Positions 34,606 through 43,683 of a stretch of 64,000 bases of DNA are shown one piece after another (positions within the stretch are counted from its first letter, which is position 1; every line of letters starts with the position of its first letter). Source of the stretch: Chania multitudinisentens RB-25 (GTDB taxonomy: Bacteria > Pseudomonadota > Gammaproteobacteria > Enterobacterales > Enterobacteriaceae). The notes under the pieces are model-generated. The model was not told the DNA's origin and searched no databases. It was given only the letters and a program-made list of their open reading frames with translations. The translations under genes were made by a program, and so were the position numbers. The DNA lies in the NCBI RefSeq assembly GCF_000520015.2, contig NZ_CP007044.2, forward strand, positions 2,232,001-2,296,000, written 5' to 3'.

Positions 34606-35195
34606 TCGAACCTTTTGTTTATCCCGTAGCTACGTGGATCGCTGGTGTGGACGAAGTAGGGCGCGGCCCGTTGGTGGGGGCTGTGGTGACTGCCGCCGTG
34701 ATCCTCGATCCGGCACGGCCAATCATTGGTTTGGCAGACTCAAAAAAACTCAGCGAGAAACGCCGTGTGGCGCTGTATGAAGAAATCGTTGAAAAAGCGC
34801 TGGCTTGGAGCCTGGGGCGGGCTGAGCCGGAAGAAATTGATCAACTGAATATCTTGCATGCCACGATGTTGGCGATGCAGCGTGCGGTTGCTGGGTTGTC
34901 TCTTACGCCCGATCTGGTGTTAATCGACGGTAATCGTTGCCCTGAGTTACCAATGCGCTCGCAGGCGGTAGTCAAGGGCGACAGCCGAGTGGCGGAAATC
35001 AGTGCTGCTTCGATTCTGGCAAAAGTGACGCGCGACCGCGAAATGAGCGAACTGGATCGGGTATTCCCTGATTATGGTTTTGCCCAGCATAAAGGCTACC
35101 CAACCGCTCTCCATTTGGAAAAACTGGCAACATTGGGGGCTACACAGCATCATCGCCGCAGTTTTGCGCCAGTGAGACGGGTACTGGAGTTGTAG
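34602..35195 (+). CDS. rnhB: Ribonuclease HII
   Basis: A 197-residue type 2 RNase H that removes ribonucleotides from DNA. The metal-binding acidic residues are visible in GVDEVGRGPLVGAVV (about residues 15-29), VLIDGN (about 107) and the later SAASILAKVTRDREM block. The start overlaps the lpxB stop by four bases, which suggests coupled translation. Confidence 0.98.
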   Translation: MIEPFVYPVATWIAGVDEVGRGPLVGAVVTAAVILDPARPIIGLADSKKLSEKRRVALYEEIVEKALAWSLGRAEPEEIDQLNILHATMLAMQRAVAGLSLTPDLVLIDGNRCPELPMRSQAVVKGDSRVAEISAASILAKVTRDREMSELDRVFPDYGFAQHKGYPTALHLEKLATLGATQHHRRSFAPVRRVLEL

Positions 35196-35262
35196 TACCC
35201 TCAAAGATAAAAGTGTTAACCCTGGCCCAGTAAGCTGAGCCACTACACCTTGGTATCTGGAT

Positions 35263-38200
35263 ATGGCCGAACCTCGTTTTATTCACCTGCGCGTTCATAG
35301 TGACTACTCCATGATTGATGGATTAGCCAAGATCGGCCCATTGGTGAAAAGAGCCGCTGCGCTTGCCATGCCCGCTTTGGCGATCACTGATTTCACCAAT
35401 ATGTGTGGTTTGGTGAAGTTTTACGGTAGTGCACATGGTGCCGGGATCAAACCGATTATCGGTGCGGATTTTTATGTGCAGAGTGATGTACTGGGCGATG
35501 AGCTGGCGCACCTTACCGTGCTGGCGGCCAATAATGCAGGCTATCAAAACCTGACGCTGCTGATTTCGCATGCCTACCAGCGTGGTTACGGTGCTGCTGG
35601 GCCGGTAATTGATCGTGATTGGTTGATTGAGCACCGTGAAGGGCTGATCCTGCTTTCGGGTGCGCGGATGGGGGATGTTGGTAAATTCCTGTTGCGTGGC
35701 AATCAGGTGCAGGTTGATCAATGCCTGGCGTTTTATCAGGAACATTTCCCCGACAGCTACTATCTGGAGCTGATCCGTACTGGTCGCCCAGACGAAGAGA
35801 ACTATCTGCATGCTGTCGTGGCGCTGGCAACTGAGCGTGGTCTGCCGGTGGTGGCCACTAATGACGTGCGTTTTTTGGTGGAGGATGAATTCGACGCCCA
35901 TGAAATCCGTGTGGCTATCCACGATGGTTTTACGCTTGACGATCCTAAACGCCCACGTAATTACACCTCACAGCAGTTTATGCGCAGCGAAGATGAGATG
36001 TGTGAGCTGTTTGCTGATATTCCAGAAGCTTTGCTCAATAGCGTCGAGATCGCCAAGCGCTGTAATGTCACCATTCGCCTTGGTGAATACTTCCTGCCGC
36101 AGTTTCCTACCGGTGAAATGACCACCGAAGATTTTCTGGTTATGAAGTCCAAAGAGGGATTGGAAGAACGCCTTGAGTTCCTGTTCCCAGACCCGGAAGT
36201 GCGTGCTCAGCGCCGCCCGGAATACGATAAGCGTCTGGATGTTGAACTACGCGTGATCAACCAGATGGGCTTTCCTGGTTACTTCCTGATCGTGATGGAA
36301 TTTATTCAGTGGTCAAAGGACAACAATGTGCCGGTGGGGCCGGGGCGTGGTTCTGGGGCCGGTTCGTTGGTGGCCTATGCGCTGAAAATCACCGATCTAG
36401 ACCCGCTGGAATTTGACCTGCTGTTCGAACGTTTTCTGAACCCGGAACGGGTGTCGATGCCTGACTTTGACGTCGATTTCTGCATGGAAAAACGCGATTT
36501 GGTGATCGACCACGTCGCGGATATGTACGGCCGTGAAGCGGTATCGCAGATTATCACCTTTGGTACGATGGCGGCGAAGGCGGTGATCCGTGATGTGGGG
36601 CGCGTATTGGGCCATCCCTATGGTTTTGTTGACCGCATCTCCAAGCTGGTGCCGCCCGATCCGGGGATGACGCTGGAAAAAGCCTTTGCTGCGGAACCGC
36701 AGCTGCCGGAGATATACGAGGCTGATGAAGAGGTCAGGGCGCTGATCGATATGGCGCGTAAATTAGAAGGAGTGACGCGCAACGCCGGTAAACATGCGGG
36801 TGGGGTGGTGATTGCGCCAACTAAAATCACCGATTTCGCGCCGTTGTATTGTGATGCTGAAGGTAATCACCCGGTTACCCAATTCGATAAGAACGATGTG
36901 GAATACGCCGGGCTGGTGAAATTCGACTTCCTTGGCCTGCGTACTCTGACCATCATCGACTGGGCCTTGGAGATGATCAATGCTCGCCGCGCCAAGACTG
37001 GGCTGGAGCCGATTGATATCGCCGCGATCCCGCTTGATGACAAACCAAGCTTCGACATGCTGCAACGTTCGGAAACCACGGCAGTATTCCAGCTTGAATC
37101 GCGTGGCATGAAAGATCTGATCAAACGCCTGAGGCCTGACTGTTTCGAGGATATGATCGCACTGGTGGCCCTGTTCCGCCCTGGCCCATTGCAATCGGGC
37201 ATGGTGGATAACTTCATTGACCGTAAACATGGGCGCGAAGAGATTTCTTACCCGGACATCCAGTGGCAGCATGAATCACTGAAACCGGTGCTGGAGCCGA
37301 CGTATGGCATCATCCTGTACCAGGAACAGGTGATGCAGATTGCTCAGGTATTGGCAGGCTATACATTGGGTGGGGCAGACATGCTGCGCCGTGCGATGGG
37401 GAAAAAGAACCCGGTCGAAATGGCCAAACAGCGCGGTGGGTTTGAAGATGGGGCCAAAGCACGCGGTGTCGATGGGGAACTGTCGGTAAAAATTTTTGAT
37501 TTGGTAGAAAAATTCGCTGGTTATGGCTTCAATAAATCGCACTCTGCCGCTTATGCCTTGGTGTCATATCAGACGCTGTGGCTGAAAGCCCACTATCCTG
37601 CCGAGTTTATGGCGGCGGTAATGACCGCTGATATGGATAACACCGACAAAGTGGTCGGGCTGGTAGATGAATGCTGGCGTATGGGGCTGAAAATCTTGCC
37701 GCCGGACATCAACAGCGGGCAATACCATTTCCATGTTAACGGCGAAGGTGAAATCGTTTACGGCATCGGTGCGATTAAAGGGGTAGGGGAAGGGCCGATT
37801 GAGGCAATTATTGAAGCACGCAACAGTGGTGAACAAGGGTATTTCAAAGATTTGTTCGACCTGTGCGCGCGCTCTGATATCAAAAAGCTGAACCGCCGGA
37901 TTCTGGAAAAACTGATCATGTCTGGGGCATTTGATCGCTTGGGCCCACACCGTGCCGCGCTGATGAATTCGTTAGGCGATGCGTTGAAAGCGGCCGATCA
38001 ACATGCCAAAGCGGAAGCGACTGGCCAGGCTGATATGTTTGGCGTATTGGCGGAAGCGCCGGAGCAGGTGGAGCAATCTTATGCTAATGTACCCCCGTGG
38101 CAGGAACAGGTGGTGCTGGATGGCGAACGTGAAACGTTAGGGTTATACCTTACTGGTCATCCGATTACCCAGTACCTGAAAGAAATTGAACGTTACGCTG

Positions 38201-38751
38201 GTGACCAGCGTTTGAAAGATATGCATCCAACGGAGCGGGGTAAGATGACAACCGCCGTCGGGCTGGTGGTTGCCGCTCGGGTTATGGTCACCAAACGGGG
38301 TAACCGTATCGGCGTTTGTACGCTGGATGACCGTTCTGGCCGTCTAGAGGTTATGTTATTCACCGAGGCGCTGGAAAAATATCAGCATTTGTTGGAAAAA
38401 GACCGTATCCTGATTGCCACTGGACAGGTCAGCTTTGATGACTTCAGCGGTGGGCTTAAAATGATGGTCCGCGAACTGATGGATATCAGTGAAGCCCGTG
38501 AAAAATACGCCCGTGGGCTTGCTATCTCGCTGACGGACAGGCAAATTGATGACCAGCTTTTGAACCGTCTCCGTCAGGCGTTGGAACCTCATCGCTCGGG
38601 GACGATTCCAGTGCATCTCTACTATCAACGGGAAGATGCGCGAGCCAGGCTGCGTTTTGGCGCAACCTGGCGCGTGACGCCGACCGACCGCTTGTTGATA
38701 GATTTGCGGACCTTGGTAGGTAATGAGCAGGTGGAACTGGAATTTGACTAA
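35263..38751 (+). CDS. dnaE: DNA polymerase III alpha subunit
   Basis: The 1162-residue replicative polymerase (E. coli 1160). An N-terminal PHP domain begins FIHLRVHSDYSMIDGLAK. The palm contains PDFDVDFC near residues 400-407 with catalytic aspartates, followed by the fingers, the beta-clamp binding region, and an OB-fold near 1000. It lies between rnhB and accA as in E. coli. Confidence 0.98.
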   Translation: MAEPRFIHLRVHSDYSMIDGLAKIGPLVKRAAALAMPALAITDFTNMCGLVKFYGSAHGAGIKPIIGADFYVQSDVLGDELAHLTVLAANNAGYQNLTLLISHAYQRGYGAAGPVIDRDWLIEHREGLILLSGARMGDVGKFLLRGNQVQVDQCLAFYQEHFPDSYYLELIRTGRPDEENYLHAVVALATERGLPVVATNDVRFLVEDEFDAHEIRVAIHDGFTLDDPKRPRNYTSQQFMRSEDEMCELFADIPEALLNSVEIAKRCNVTIRLGEYFLPQFPTGEMTTEDFLVMKSKEGLEERLEFLFPDPEVRAQRRPEYDKRLDVELRVINQMGFPGYFLIVMEFIQWSKDNNVPVGPGRGSGAGSLVAYALKITDLDPLEFDLLFERFLNPERVSMPDFDVDFCMEKRDLVIDHVADMYGREAVSQIITFGTMAAKAVIRDVGRVLGHPYGFVDRISKLVPPDPGMTLEKAFAAEPQLPEIYEADEEVRALIDMARKLEGVTRNAGKHAGGVVIAPTKITDFAPLYCDAEGNHPVTQFDKNDVEYAGLVKFDFLGLRTLTIIDWALEMINARRAKTGLEPIDIAAIPLDDKPSFDMLQRSETTAVFQLESRGMKDLIKRLRPDCFEDMIALVALFRPGPLQSGMVDNFIDRKHGREEISYPDIQWQHESLKPVLEPTYGIILYQEQVMQIAQVLAGYTLGGADMLRRAMGKKNPVEMAKQRGGFEDGAKARGVDGELSVKIFDLVEKFAGYGFNKSHSAAYALVSYQTLWLKAHYPAEFMAAVMTADMDNTDKVVGLVDECWRMGLKILPPDINSGQYHFHVNGEGEIVYGIGAIKGVGEGPIEAIIEARNSGEQGYFKDLFDLCARSDIKKLNRRILEKLIMSGAFDRLGPHRAALMNSLGDALKAADQHAKAEATGQADMFGVLAEAPEQVEQSYANVPPWQEQVVLDGERETLGLYLTGHPITQYLKEIERYAGDQRLKDMHPTERGKMTTAVGLVVAARVMVTKRGNRIGVCTLDDRSGRLEVMLFTEALEKYQHLLEKDRILIATGQVSFDDFSGGLKMMVRELMDISEAREKYARGLAISLTDRQIDDQLLNRLRQALEPHRSGTIPVHLYYQREDARARLRFGATWRVTPTDRLLIDLRTLVGNEQVELEFD

Positions 38752-38763
38752 AATAGGAATGCT

Positions 38764-39723
38764 ATGAGTCTGAGTTTTCTTGATTTTGAACAGCCGATTG
38801 CAGAGCTGGAAGCGAAAATTGACTCGCTGACTGCAGTTAACCGTCAAGACGAAAAATTAGATATTAATCTGGACGAAGAGGTTCAGCGCTTGCGTGAAAA
38901 GAGCGTTGAGCTGACGCGCAAAATTTTTTCCGATCTTGGGGCTTGGCAGATTGCCCAATTGGCACGCCACCCGCGCCGCCCTTATACACTGGATTATATC
39001 GAACACATCTTTACCGACTTTGAAGAACTGGCTGGCGATCGTGCTTATGCCGATGATAAAGCCATCGTCGGGGGGATTGCACGGCTGGATGGCCGCCCGG
39101 TGATGGTGATTGGTCACCAGAAAGGGCGCGAAACCAAAGAGAAAATCCGCCGCAACTTCGGTATGCCCGCACCAGAAGGTTATCGCAAGGCATTGCGCCT
39201 GATGGAAATGGCTTCCCGTTTCAAACTACCACTGATTACCTTCATTGATACCCCTGGCGCTTATCCGGGGGTGGGAGCGGAAGAACGTGGCCAATCAGAA
39301 GCGATTGCTCGTAATCTGCGTGAAATGTCCCGCCTGAATATTCCGGTGATTTGCACCGTGATCGGTGAAGGGGGCTCAGGTGGTGCGTTGGCTATTGGCG
39401 TTGGCGATAAAGTGAATATGCTGCAATACAGCACCTACTCGGTTATTTCACCGGAAGGTTGTGCTTCCATTCTGTGGAAAAGTGCTGACAAAGCGCCGAT
39501 TGCCGCAGAAGCAATGGGGATCACCGCCCCGCGCCTGAAAGAATTGAAACTGATTGATACTGTGATCCCAGAGCCACTAGGGTCTGCACATCGCGATGTA
39601 TCGGCAATGGCGGCTTCATTGAAAGCGCAACTGTTGGCCGATCTGGCCGATCTGGATGGTTTGAACAATGAGGAACTGCTCAACCGTCGTTATCAGCGCT
39701 TGATGAACTACGGTTATTGTTGA
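38764..39723 (+). CDS. accA: Acetyl-CoA carboxylase carboxyltransferase subunit alpha
   Basis: A 319-residue subunit, the exact E. coli length, that works with AccD to make malonyl-CoA. It begins MSLSFLDFEQPIAELEAKID. Core crotonase-fold motifs include DTPGAYPGVGAEERGQSEAI (about residues 160-179) and GEGGSGGALAIGVGD (about 200). It starts 12 bases after dnaE and ends at a terminator. Confidence 0.98.
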   Translation: MSLSFLDFEQPIAELEAKIDSLTAVNRQDEKLDINLDEEVQRLREKSVELTRKIFSDLGAWQIAQLARHPRRPYTLDYIEHIFTDFEELAGDRAYADDKAIVGGIARLDGRPVMVIGHQKGRETKEKIRRNFGMPAPEGYRKALRLMEMASRFKLPLITFIDTPGAYPGVGAEERGQSEAIARNLREMSRLNIPVICTVIGEGGSGGALAIGVGDKVNMLQYSTYSVISPEGCASILWKSADKAPIAAEAMGITAPRLKELKLIDTVIPEPLGSAHRDVSAMAASLKAQLLADLADLDGLNNEELLNRRYQRLMNYGYC

Positions 39724-39740
39724 GAGTGTCCGTATCATAA

Positions 39741-39765
39741 GAAACCGCCGTCGGGCGGTTTTTTT
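39741..39765 (+). terminator. Rho-independent terminator after accA
   Basis: AAACCGCC-GTCG-GGCGGTTT followed by more T (39741-39765). It closes the long plus-strand cluster. Confidence 0.9.
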
Positions 39766-39847
39766 ATGCCTACTATTCTGATACAACGGTTTTTGACGCA
39801 GACAAAACCGCAACGTGAAAGACGAAGAGTATAAAAGGAGTATGTCC

Positions 39848-40246
39848 ATGCTGGCATTACGGCAGATCCATCATATTGCAGTGATCGGTTCTGATTACCT
39901 TACCAGTAAACATTTTTACTGCGATATTCTTGGCTTTACGCTGTTGGCGGAGGTTTATCGCGCAGAGCGCGGCTCTTGGAAAGCCGATTTGGCGCTGAAC
40001 GGCCAGTATACCATTGAGCTGTTTTCCTTCCCGTCGCCTTCAGCTCGCCCTAGCAGACCAGAGGCCTGCGGTCTGCGCCATCTGGCATTTAGCGTGGACG
40101 ATATTGATATCGCCATCGCCGAGCTACAAGCCGCAGGGGTGGTTTGTGAGCCAGTGCGTGTCGATCCTTATACTCAATCCCGCTTCACCTTCTTCAACGA
40201 TCCTGATGGCTTACCGCTCGAATTATATGAACTGCAACGGGGTTAA
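39848..40246 (+). CDS. yaeR: VOC family protein YaeR (glyoxalase-like)
   Basis: A 132-residue protein of the vicinal oxygen chelate fold. Candidate metal ligands are the histidine in IHHIAVIG (about residue 8), the glutamate of TIELFSFP, the histidine of LRHLAFS and the glutamate of LPLELYEL, as in E. coli YaeR. Lactoylglutathione lyase activity is not proven for the family. The start at 39848 has AGGAG seven bases before it; the ATG at 39842 is too close. In E. coli ldcC lies between accA and yaeR; it is absent here. Confidence 0.93.
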   Translation: MLALRQIHHIAVIGSDYLTSKHFYCDILGFTLLAEVYRAERGSWKADLALNGQYTIELFSFPSPSARPSRPEACGLRHLAFSVDDIDIAIAELQAAGVVCEPVRVDPYTQSRFTFFNDPDGLPLELYELQRG

Positions 40247-40309
40247 TACTTGCTTGATAAGAGAGGGCTGGTTAACGTGCAACTATGTGGACGTGACCAA
40301 GCACAATCA

Positions 40310-41623
40310 ATGAATACCAATCAACTCCTTGCACAATTGGGTGACAAGCGCCAATTGTTAGTGGCATTTAGCGGCGGGCTGGATTCCAGTGTGCTGCTGC
40401 ACTTGCTGGTGCAATTGCGCCAGTTACAGCCGGAACTCATTTTGCGTGCGGTGCATATTCATCATGGTTTGAGCCGTTTCGCCGATGAATGGGTGGTGCA
40501 TTGTCAGCAACAGTGTGAAGCGTGGCAGGTGCCATTGATGGTGCATTATGTCCAGTTGGACAAACGTGCTGGGGGGCTAGAAGCAGCGGCGCGCGCAGCC
40601 CGTTATGCCGCATTCAGTGATACGTTGGCCGTGAATGAAACCTTGTTGACTGCACAACATCTTGACGATCAATGTGAAACCTTCCTGTTAGCCTTGAAAC
40701 GCGGTAGCGGCCCGGCGGGGCTGTCGGCAATGGCGGCTGAGACTCAGTTGGGCAATCATGCGTTGTTGAGGCCGCTATTGGGGCATTCACGTCAGCAGTT
40801 GGAGGAGTATGCGCACCTGCACCACTTGTGTTGGATTGAGGATGACAGCAATCAAGACTCTCGATTTGATCGCAACTTCCTACGCTTGGATGTATTGCCG
40901 CTGCTGAATGAACGTTGGCCGCATTTTGCTTCGGCAACGGCGCGCAGCGCCAGCCTGTGTGCAGAACAGGAACAACTGCTGGATGAACTGTTGGCAGAGC
41001 AGTTAACGCTGTTGCTGAATAAGGAAAAATCATTGGCAATTGCTGGATTGCAAGCGTGTTCTCCAGCCCGGCGTTCTGCGCTGCTGCGCCGTTGGATTGC
41101 TTTGTTTGGGGTCGCTATGCCTGCGCGTGAGCAATTAACCAGGATATGGAACGAAGTGGCGAACTGCCGGGAAGACGCAGAACCTCAATTACAACTGGGT
41201 AATTATCAGATCCGCCGTTTCCGCCAGCGTTTATATCTGCTGCCGTTGATGGTTGATTTACATGCACTGCAATTACCTTGGGCACATCAGTCAGAGCTGG
41301 AATTGCCCGATGGGCTTGGTACGCTAATTGCCGGAGAAGGGGATAATCTGGTGCGCGTACCGCAGGCACATGAACGGGTTAGCGTGCGTTTTGCTGCCAA
41401 AGGCCGAGTACGTATCCTTGGTCGTACTGGTTCAAGGCATATCAAGAAGCTATGGCAAGAGTTGGGGGTTCCCCCTTGGCAGCGTGAGCGTATTCCATTG
41501 ATTTACTATGATGAGCAATTGATTGCTGCTCTGGATGTTTTCGTTACTGAAGCAGGGCAGGTGCCGGTAGAAGAACGTCCGTGGCCACTGCGTTGGAAGA
41601 AAAATAATAACAATATCTCATAA
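40310..41623 (+). CDS. tilS: tRNA(Ile)-lysidine synthase
   Basis: A 437-residue enzyme that puts lysidine on the CAU anticodon of minor tRNA-Ile. The PP-loop motif VAFSGGLDSSVLLHLLV is at about residues 18-34. AQHLDDQCETFLLALKRGSG and the C-terminal IKKLWQELGVPPWQRERIP substrate-binding region are conserved. The ATG at 40310 gives a length near E. coli (432). A TTG at 40250, four bases after yaeR, would add 20 residues and remains possible. Confidence 0.95.
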   Translation: MNTNQLLAQLGDKRQLLVAFSGGLDSSVLLHLLVQLRQLQPELILRAVHIHHGLSRFADEWVVHCQQQCEAWQVPLMVHYVQLDKRAGGLEAAARAARYAAFSDTLAVNETLLTAQHLDDQCETFLLALKRGSGPAGLSAMAAETQLGNHALLRPLLGHSRQQLEEYAHLHHLCWIEDDSNQDSRFDRNFLRLDVLPLLNERWPHFASATARSASLCAEQEQLLDELLAEQLTLLLNKEKSLAIAGLQACSPARRSALLRRWIALFGVAMPAREQLTRIWNEVANCREDAEPQLQLGNYQIRRFRQRLYLLPLMVDLHALQLPWAHQSELELPDGLGTLIAGEGDNLVRVPQAHERVSVRFAAKGRVRILGRTGSRHIKKLWQELGVPPWQRERIPLIYYDEQLIAALDVFVTEAGQVPVEERPWPLRWKKNNNNIS

Positions 41624-41632
41624 GGAACAACC

Positions 41633-41944
41633 ATGAAATCTATGAGCGTAATAGTAGTGGCAGGGTTATTGAGTTTTTCCGCTCTGGCGGCAGGGGATGC
41701 CGCAGTAGGCAAGAATAAATCGGTCAGCTGTGTGGCGTGCCATGGTGCCGCAGGCAAAGTCTCGATACCCATGTACCCGAACCTGGCCGGGCAAAATGCG
41801 ATGTATTTGGAGCAGGCATTATTGTCTTATAAAAAAGGGGAGCGTTCTGGTGGGCAGGCGGAGGTGATGAGAGCCTATGTTTTGGCTTTGTCAGACACAG
41901 ATATTGCCGATCTGGCGGCATACTATGCCAGTTTACAGCCATAA
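41633..41944 (+). CDS. Small class I cytochrome c (c553-like)
   Basis: A 103-residue exported protein. The signal peptide ends near ALA|AGDAAVG, and one haem-binding CVACH is at about residues 33-37. The axial methionine is probably that in RAYVLALS-preceding EVM, followed by the DLAAYYASL helix typical of c553/c4 halves. It would carry electrons in the periplasm; partners are unknown. It lies ten bases after tilS and is not found at this place in E. coli. Confidence 0.88.
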   Translation: MKSMSVIVVAGLLSFSALAAGDAAVGKNKSVSCVACHGAAGKVSIPMYPNLAGQNAMYLEQALLSYKKGERSGGQAEVMRAYVLALSDTDIADLAAYYASLQP

Positions 41945-41950
41945 ATGACG

Positions 41951-41972
41951 AGGGCAGCCGTTGGGCTGCCCT
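41951..41972. terminator. Hairpin between convergent cytochrome c and rof genes
   Basis: AGGGCAGCC-GTTG-GGCTGCCCT is a perfect nine-pair stem in the 52-bp gap of two convergent genes. No T-run follows on either strand, so its strength as a terminator is uncertain. Confidence 0.55.
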
Positions 41973-41996
41973 GTGGGGATGGCGTTACCGAAGTTA

Positions 41997-42254
41997 TCAG
42001 TCGGAAAGACTCACAACAACGGTACCAATTTCAGGATGACTAAAGCTGCTGATGTGGTCCAGACGCACGTCACGCTGAGTACCGTTTTGTTCGATAGTCA
42101 GATATTCAACGCGTTTTTTTTGCAGCAGATCGACCGCTTTGGCTTCGAGCACTTCTCCGTCGCGTAACTCCAGTTTCAGAGTCAGTTTATGCTGACAGGC
42201 GAGTTCCAGGTTGTCGTAGTCATCGCAATTGATGGGTTGATATTCATCATTCAT
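41997..42254 (-). CDS. rof: Rho-binding antiterminator Rof (YaeO)
   Basis: An 85-residue Sm-like protein that binds Rho and blocks its termination activity in E. coli. YQPINCDDYDNLELACQH near the start and ISSFSHPEIGTVVVS near the end are almost identical to the E. coli protein. The start MNDEYQP at 42254 matches E. coli and overlaps the last codons of yaeP; a second in-frame ATG lies two codons upstream. Confidence 0.95.
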   Translation of the reverse strand: MNDEYQPINCDDYDNLELACQHKLTLKLELRDGEVLEAKAVDLLQKKRVEYLTIEQNGTQRDVRLDHISSFSHPEIGTVVVSLSD

Positions 42255-42447
42255 CAACATAGTCGCTCACCAATAAGTTAGCGGCGGCAAATGCCGCCTG
42301 TTCCCTGACTGAGGACGGTAGTGCGCTATTCGCTGCAACAGCGTCCAATGCCTTTAAAACACATGTCAATGCATCAGGCACGTAGCCGAGATCTCCACTA
42401 CCAATCTCGGCATAAAAACGGCGTACTAACTCACAGTATTGTTGCAC
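42247..42447 (-). CDS. yaeP: UPF0253 family protein YaeP
   Basis: A 66-residue acidic protein of unknown function, the same length as E. coli YaeP, with YAEIGSGDLGYVPDALTCVL and AAANLLVSDYV. The start is a GTG at 42447, five bases after a strong GGAGG; the longer ATG frame would contain that ribosome site. It overlaps rof by eight bases, so the two are translated together. Confidence 0.9.
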   Translation of the reverse strand: MQQYCELVRRFYAEIGSGDLGYVPDALTCVLKALDAVAANSALPSSVREQAAFAAANLLVSDYVDE

Positions 42448-42660
42448 AGTTTCCTCCCTTGAGAATCTCTGCATTATCGCCAACACAAGTTGCGATGAGG
42501 CACAGACACTTGGAGCTTTATACTATCTAGACGACTATAGCACAGGTGTGGGGGAGTTATTAGCACCTGTTATTGGCCCGCGTGCCTTGTTTCGGCTCCA
42601 GAAGCTGGCCGCGGACCAAGCTTATCAGTACACTGTGGCCTGCAAATAATGAGGTTACCC

Positions 42661-43209
42661 ATGGCGCTGAAAGCAACAATTTATAAAGCCACGGTCAATA
42701 TCGCAGATATGGATCGTCATTTTTATCATGACACAACGCTGACGTTAGCCCAGCATCCTTCAGAAACTGAACAACGTATGATGTTGCGCCTGCTGGCCTG
42801 GATTTGTCATGCCGATGAACGTTTGGTGTTCACCAAAGGCCTGAGTGCGGAAGATGAGCCAGAAATTTGGCAGCATAACGACCATAATGGGTTAGAGATG
42901 TGGATTGAGTTAGGGCTGCCGGATGAAAAACGCCTTAAAAAAGCCTGCAATCAATCTCCTCGGGTGGTGTTGTATGCTTATGGTGAGCGGGCAGGGCATG
43001 TTTGGTGGCAGTCTATGCAGAGTAAAGTGATAAACTATAAAAATCTCAGCATCCGTTTTCTTGATGATGAACAATTATCCCGTCTGGCTGCGTTGGCCAG
43101 CCGTAATATGACGTTACAGGCCACGTTGCAGGAAGGTACGATCTGGCTTTCTGATGATGAGAATAGTCTGGAAATTCAATTTGCCGAATGGCAACGAGCA
43201 CGGGTGTAA
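42661..43209 (+). CDS. yaeQ: YaeQ family protein
   Basis: A 182-residue protein of the YaeQ family, which has a restriction endonuclease-like fold but no proven function. It begins MALKATIYKATVNIADMD, and HPSETEQRMMLRLLAW plus VWWQSMQSKVINY carry the conserved glutamate, glutamine and lysine. The ATG at 42661 matches E. coli; the ATG at 42649 is less likely. It lies directly before arfB. Confidence 0.94.
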   Translation: MALKATIYKATVNIADMDRHFYHDTTLTLAQHPSETEQRMMLRLLAWICHADERLVFTKGLSAEDEPEIWQHNDHNGLEMWIELGLPDEKRLKKACNQSPRVVLYAYGERAGHVWWQSMQSKVINYKNLSIRFLDDEQLSRLAALASRNMTLQATLQEGTIWLSDDENSLEIQFAEWQRARV

Positions 43210-43212
43210 CCG

Positions 43213-43626
43213 GTGCTGGAACTGTCAAGAAACCTAGCAATACCGGATAGCGAGATAGAATTGACGGCAATCCGTGCCCAAGGCGCGGGTGGTCAGCATG
43301 TAAATAAAGCCTCAACGGCCATTCACTTGCGCTTTGACATTCGAGCATCTAGCCTGCCAGAGTATTATAAAGAACGGTTGTTGGCGCTTAATCATCATTT
43401 AGTCACCGCTGATGGTGTGGTCATTATTAAAGCGCAAGAGTATCGCAGCCAAGAGTTAAATCGTGAAGCGGCACTGGCTCGGTTGATGGTATTGCTCCAA
43501 CAGGCGATGGTGGTTGAGAAAACGCGCAGGGCCACGAAACCCAGCAAAGGTGCAAAACTACGCCGTCTTGAAAGTAAGGTGCGTAAAGGGATCACCAAAG
43601 CGCTACGCGGCAAGGTTCGCCCTTAA
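43213..43626 (+). CDS. arfB: Alternative ribosome-rescue factor B (peptidyl-tRNA hydrolase)
   Basis: A 137-residue release-factor-like protein that frees stalled ribosomes. The catalytic GGQ is in AIRAQGAGGQHVNKAS (about residues 19-34). A basic C-terminal tail (RRATKPSKGAKLRRLESKVR) enters the mRNA channel. It starts with GTG three bases after yaeQ. Confidence 0.97.
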   Translation: MLELSRNLAIPDSEIELTAIRAQGAGGQHVNKASTAIHLRFDIRASSLPEYYKERLLALNHHLVTADGVVIIKAQEYRSQELNREAALARLMVLLQQAMVVEKTRRATKPSKGAKLRRLESKVRKGITKALRGKVRP

Positions 43627-43683
43627 GAAATACTATCTGGCACCAGGCTGTGGGTATAAATGGAACACAGCAGGAGAATAACT

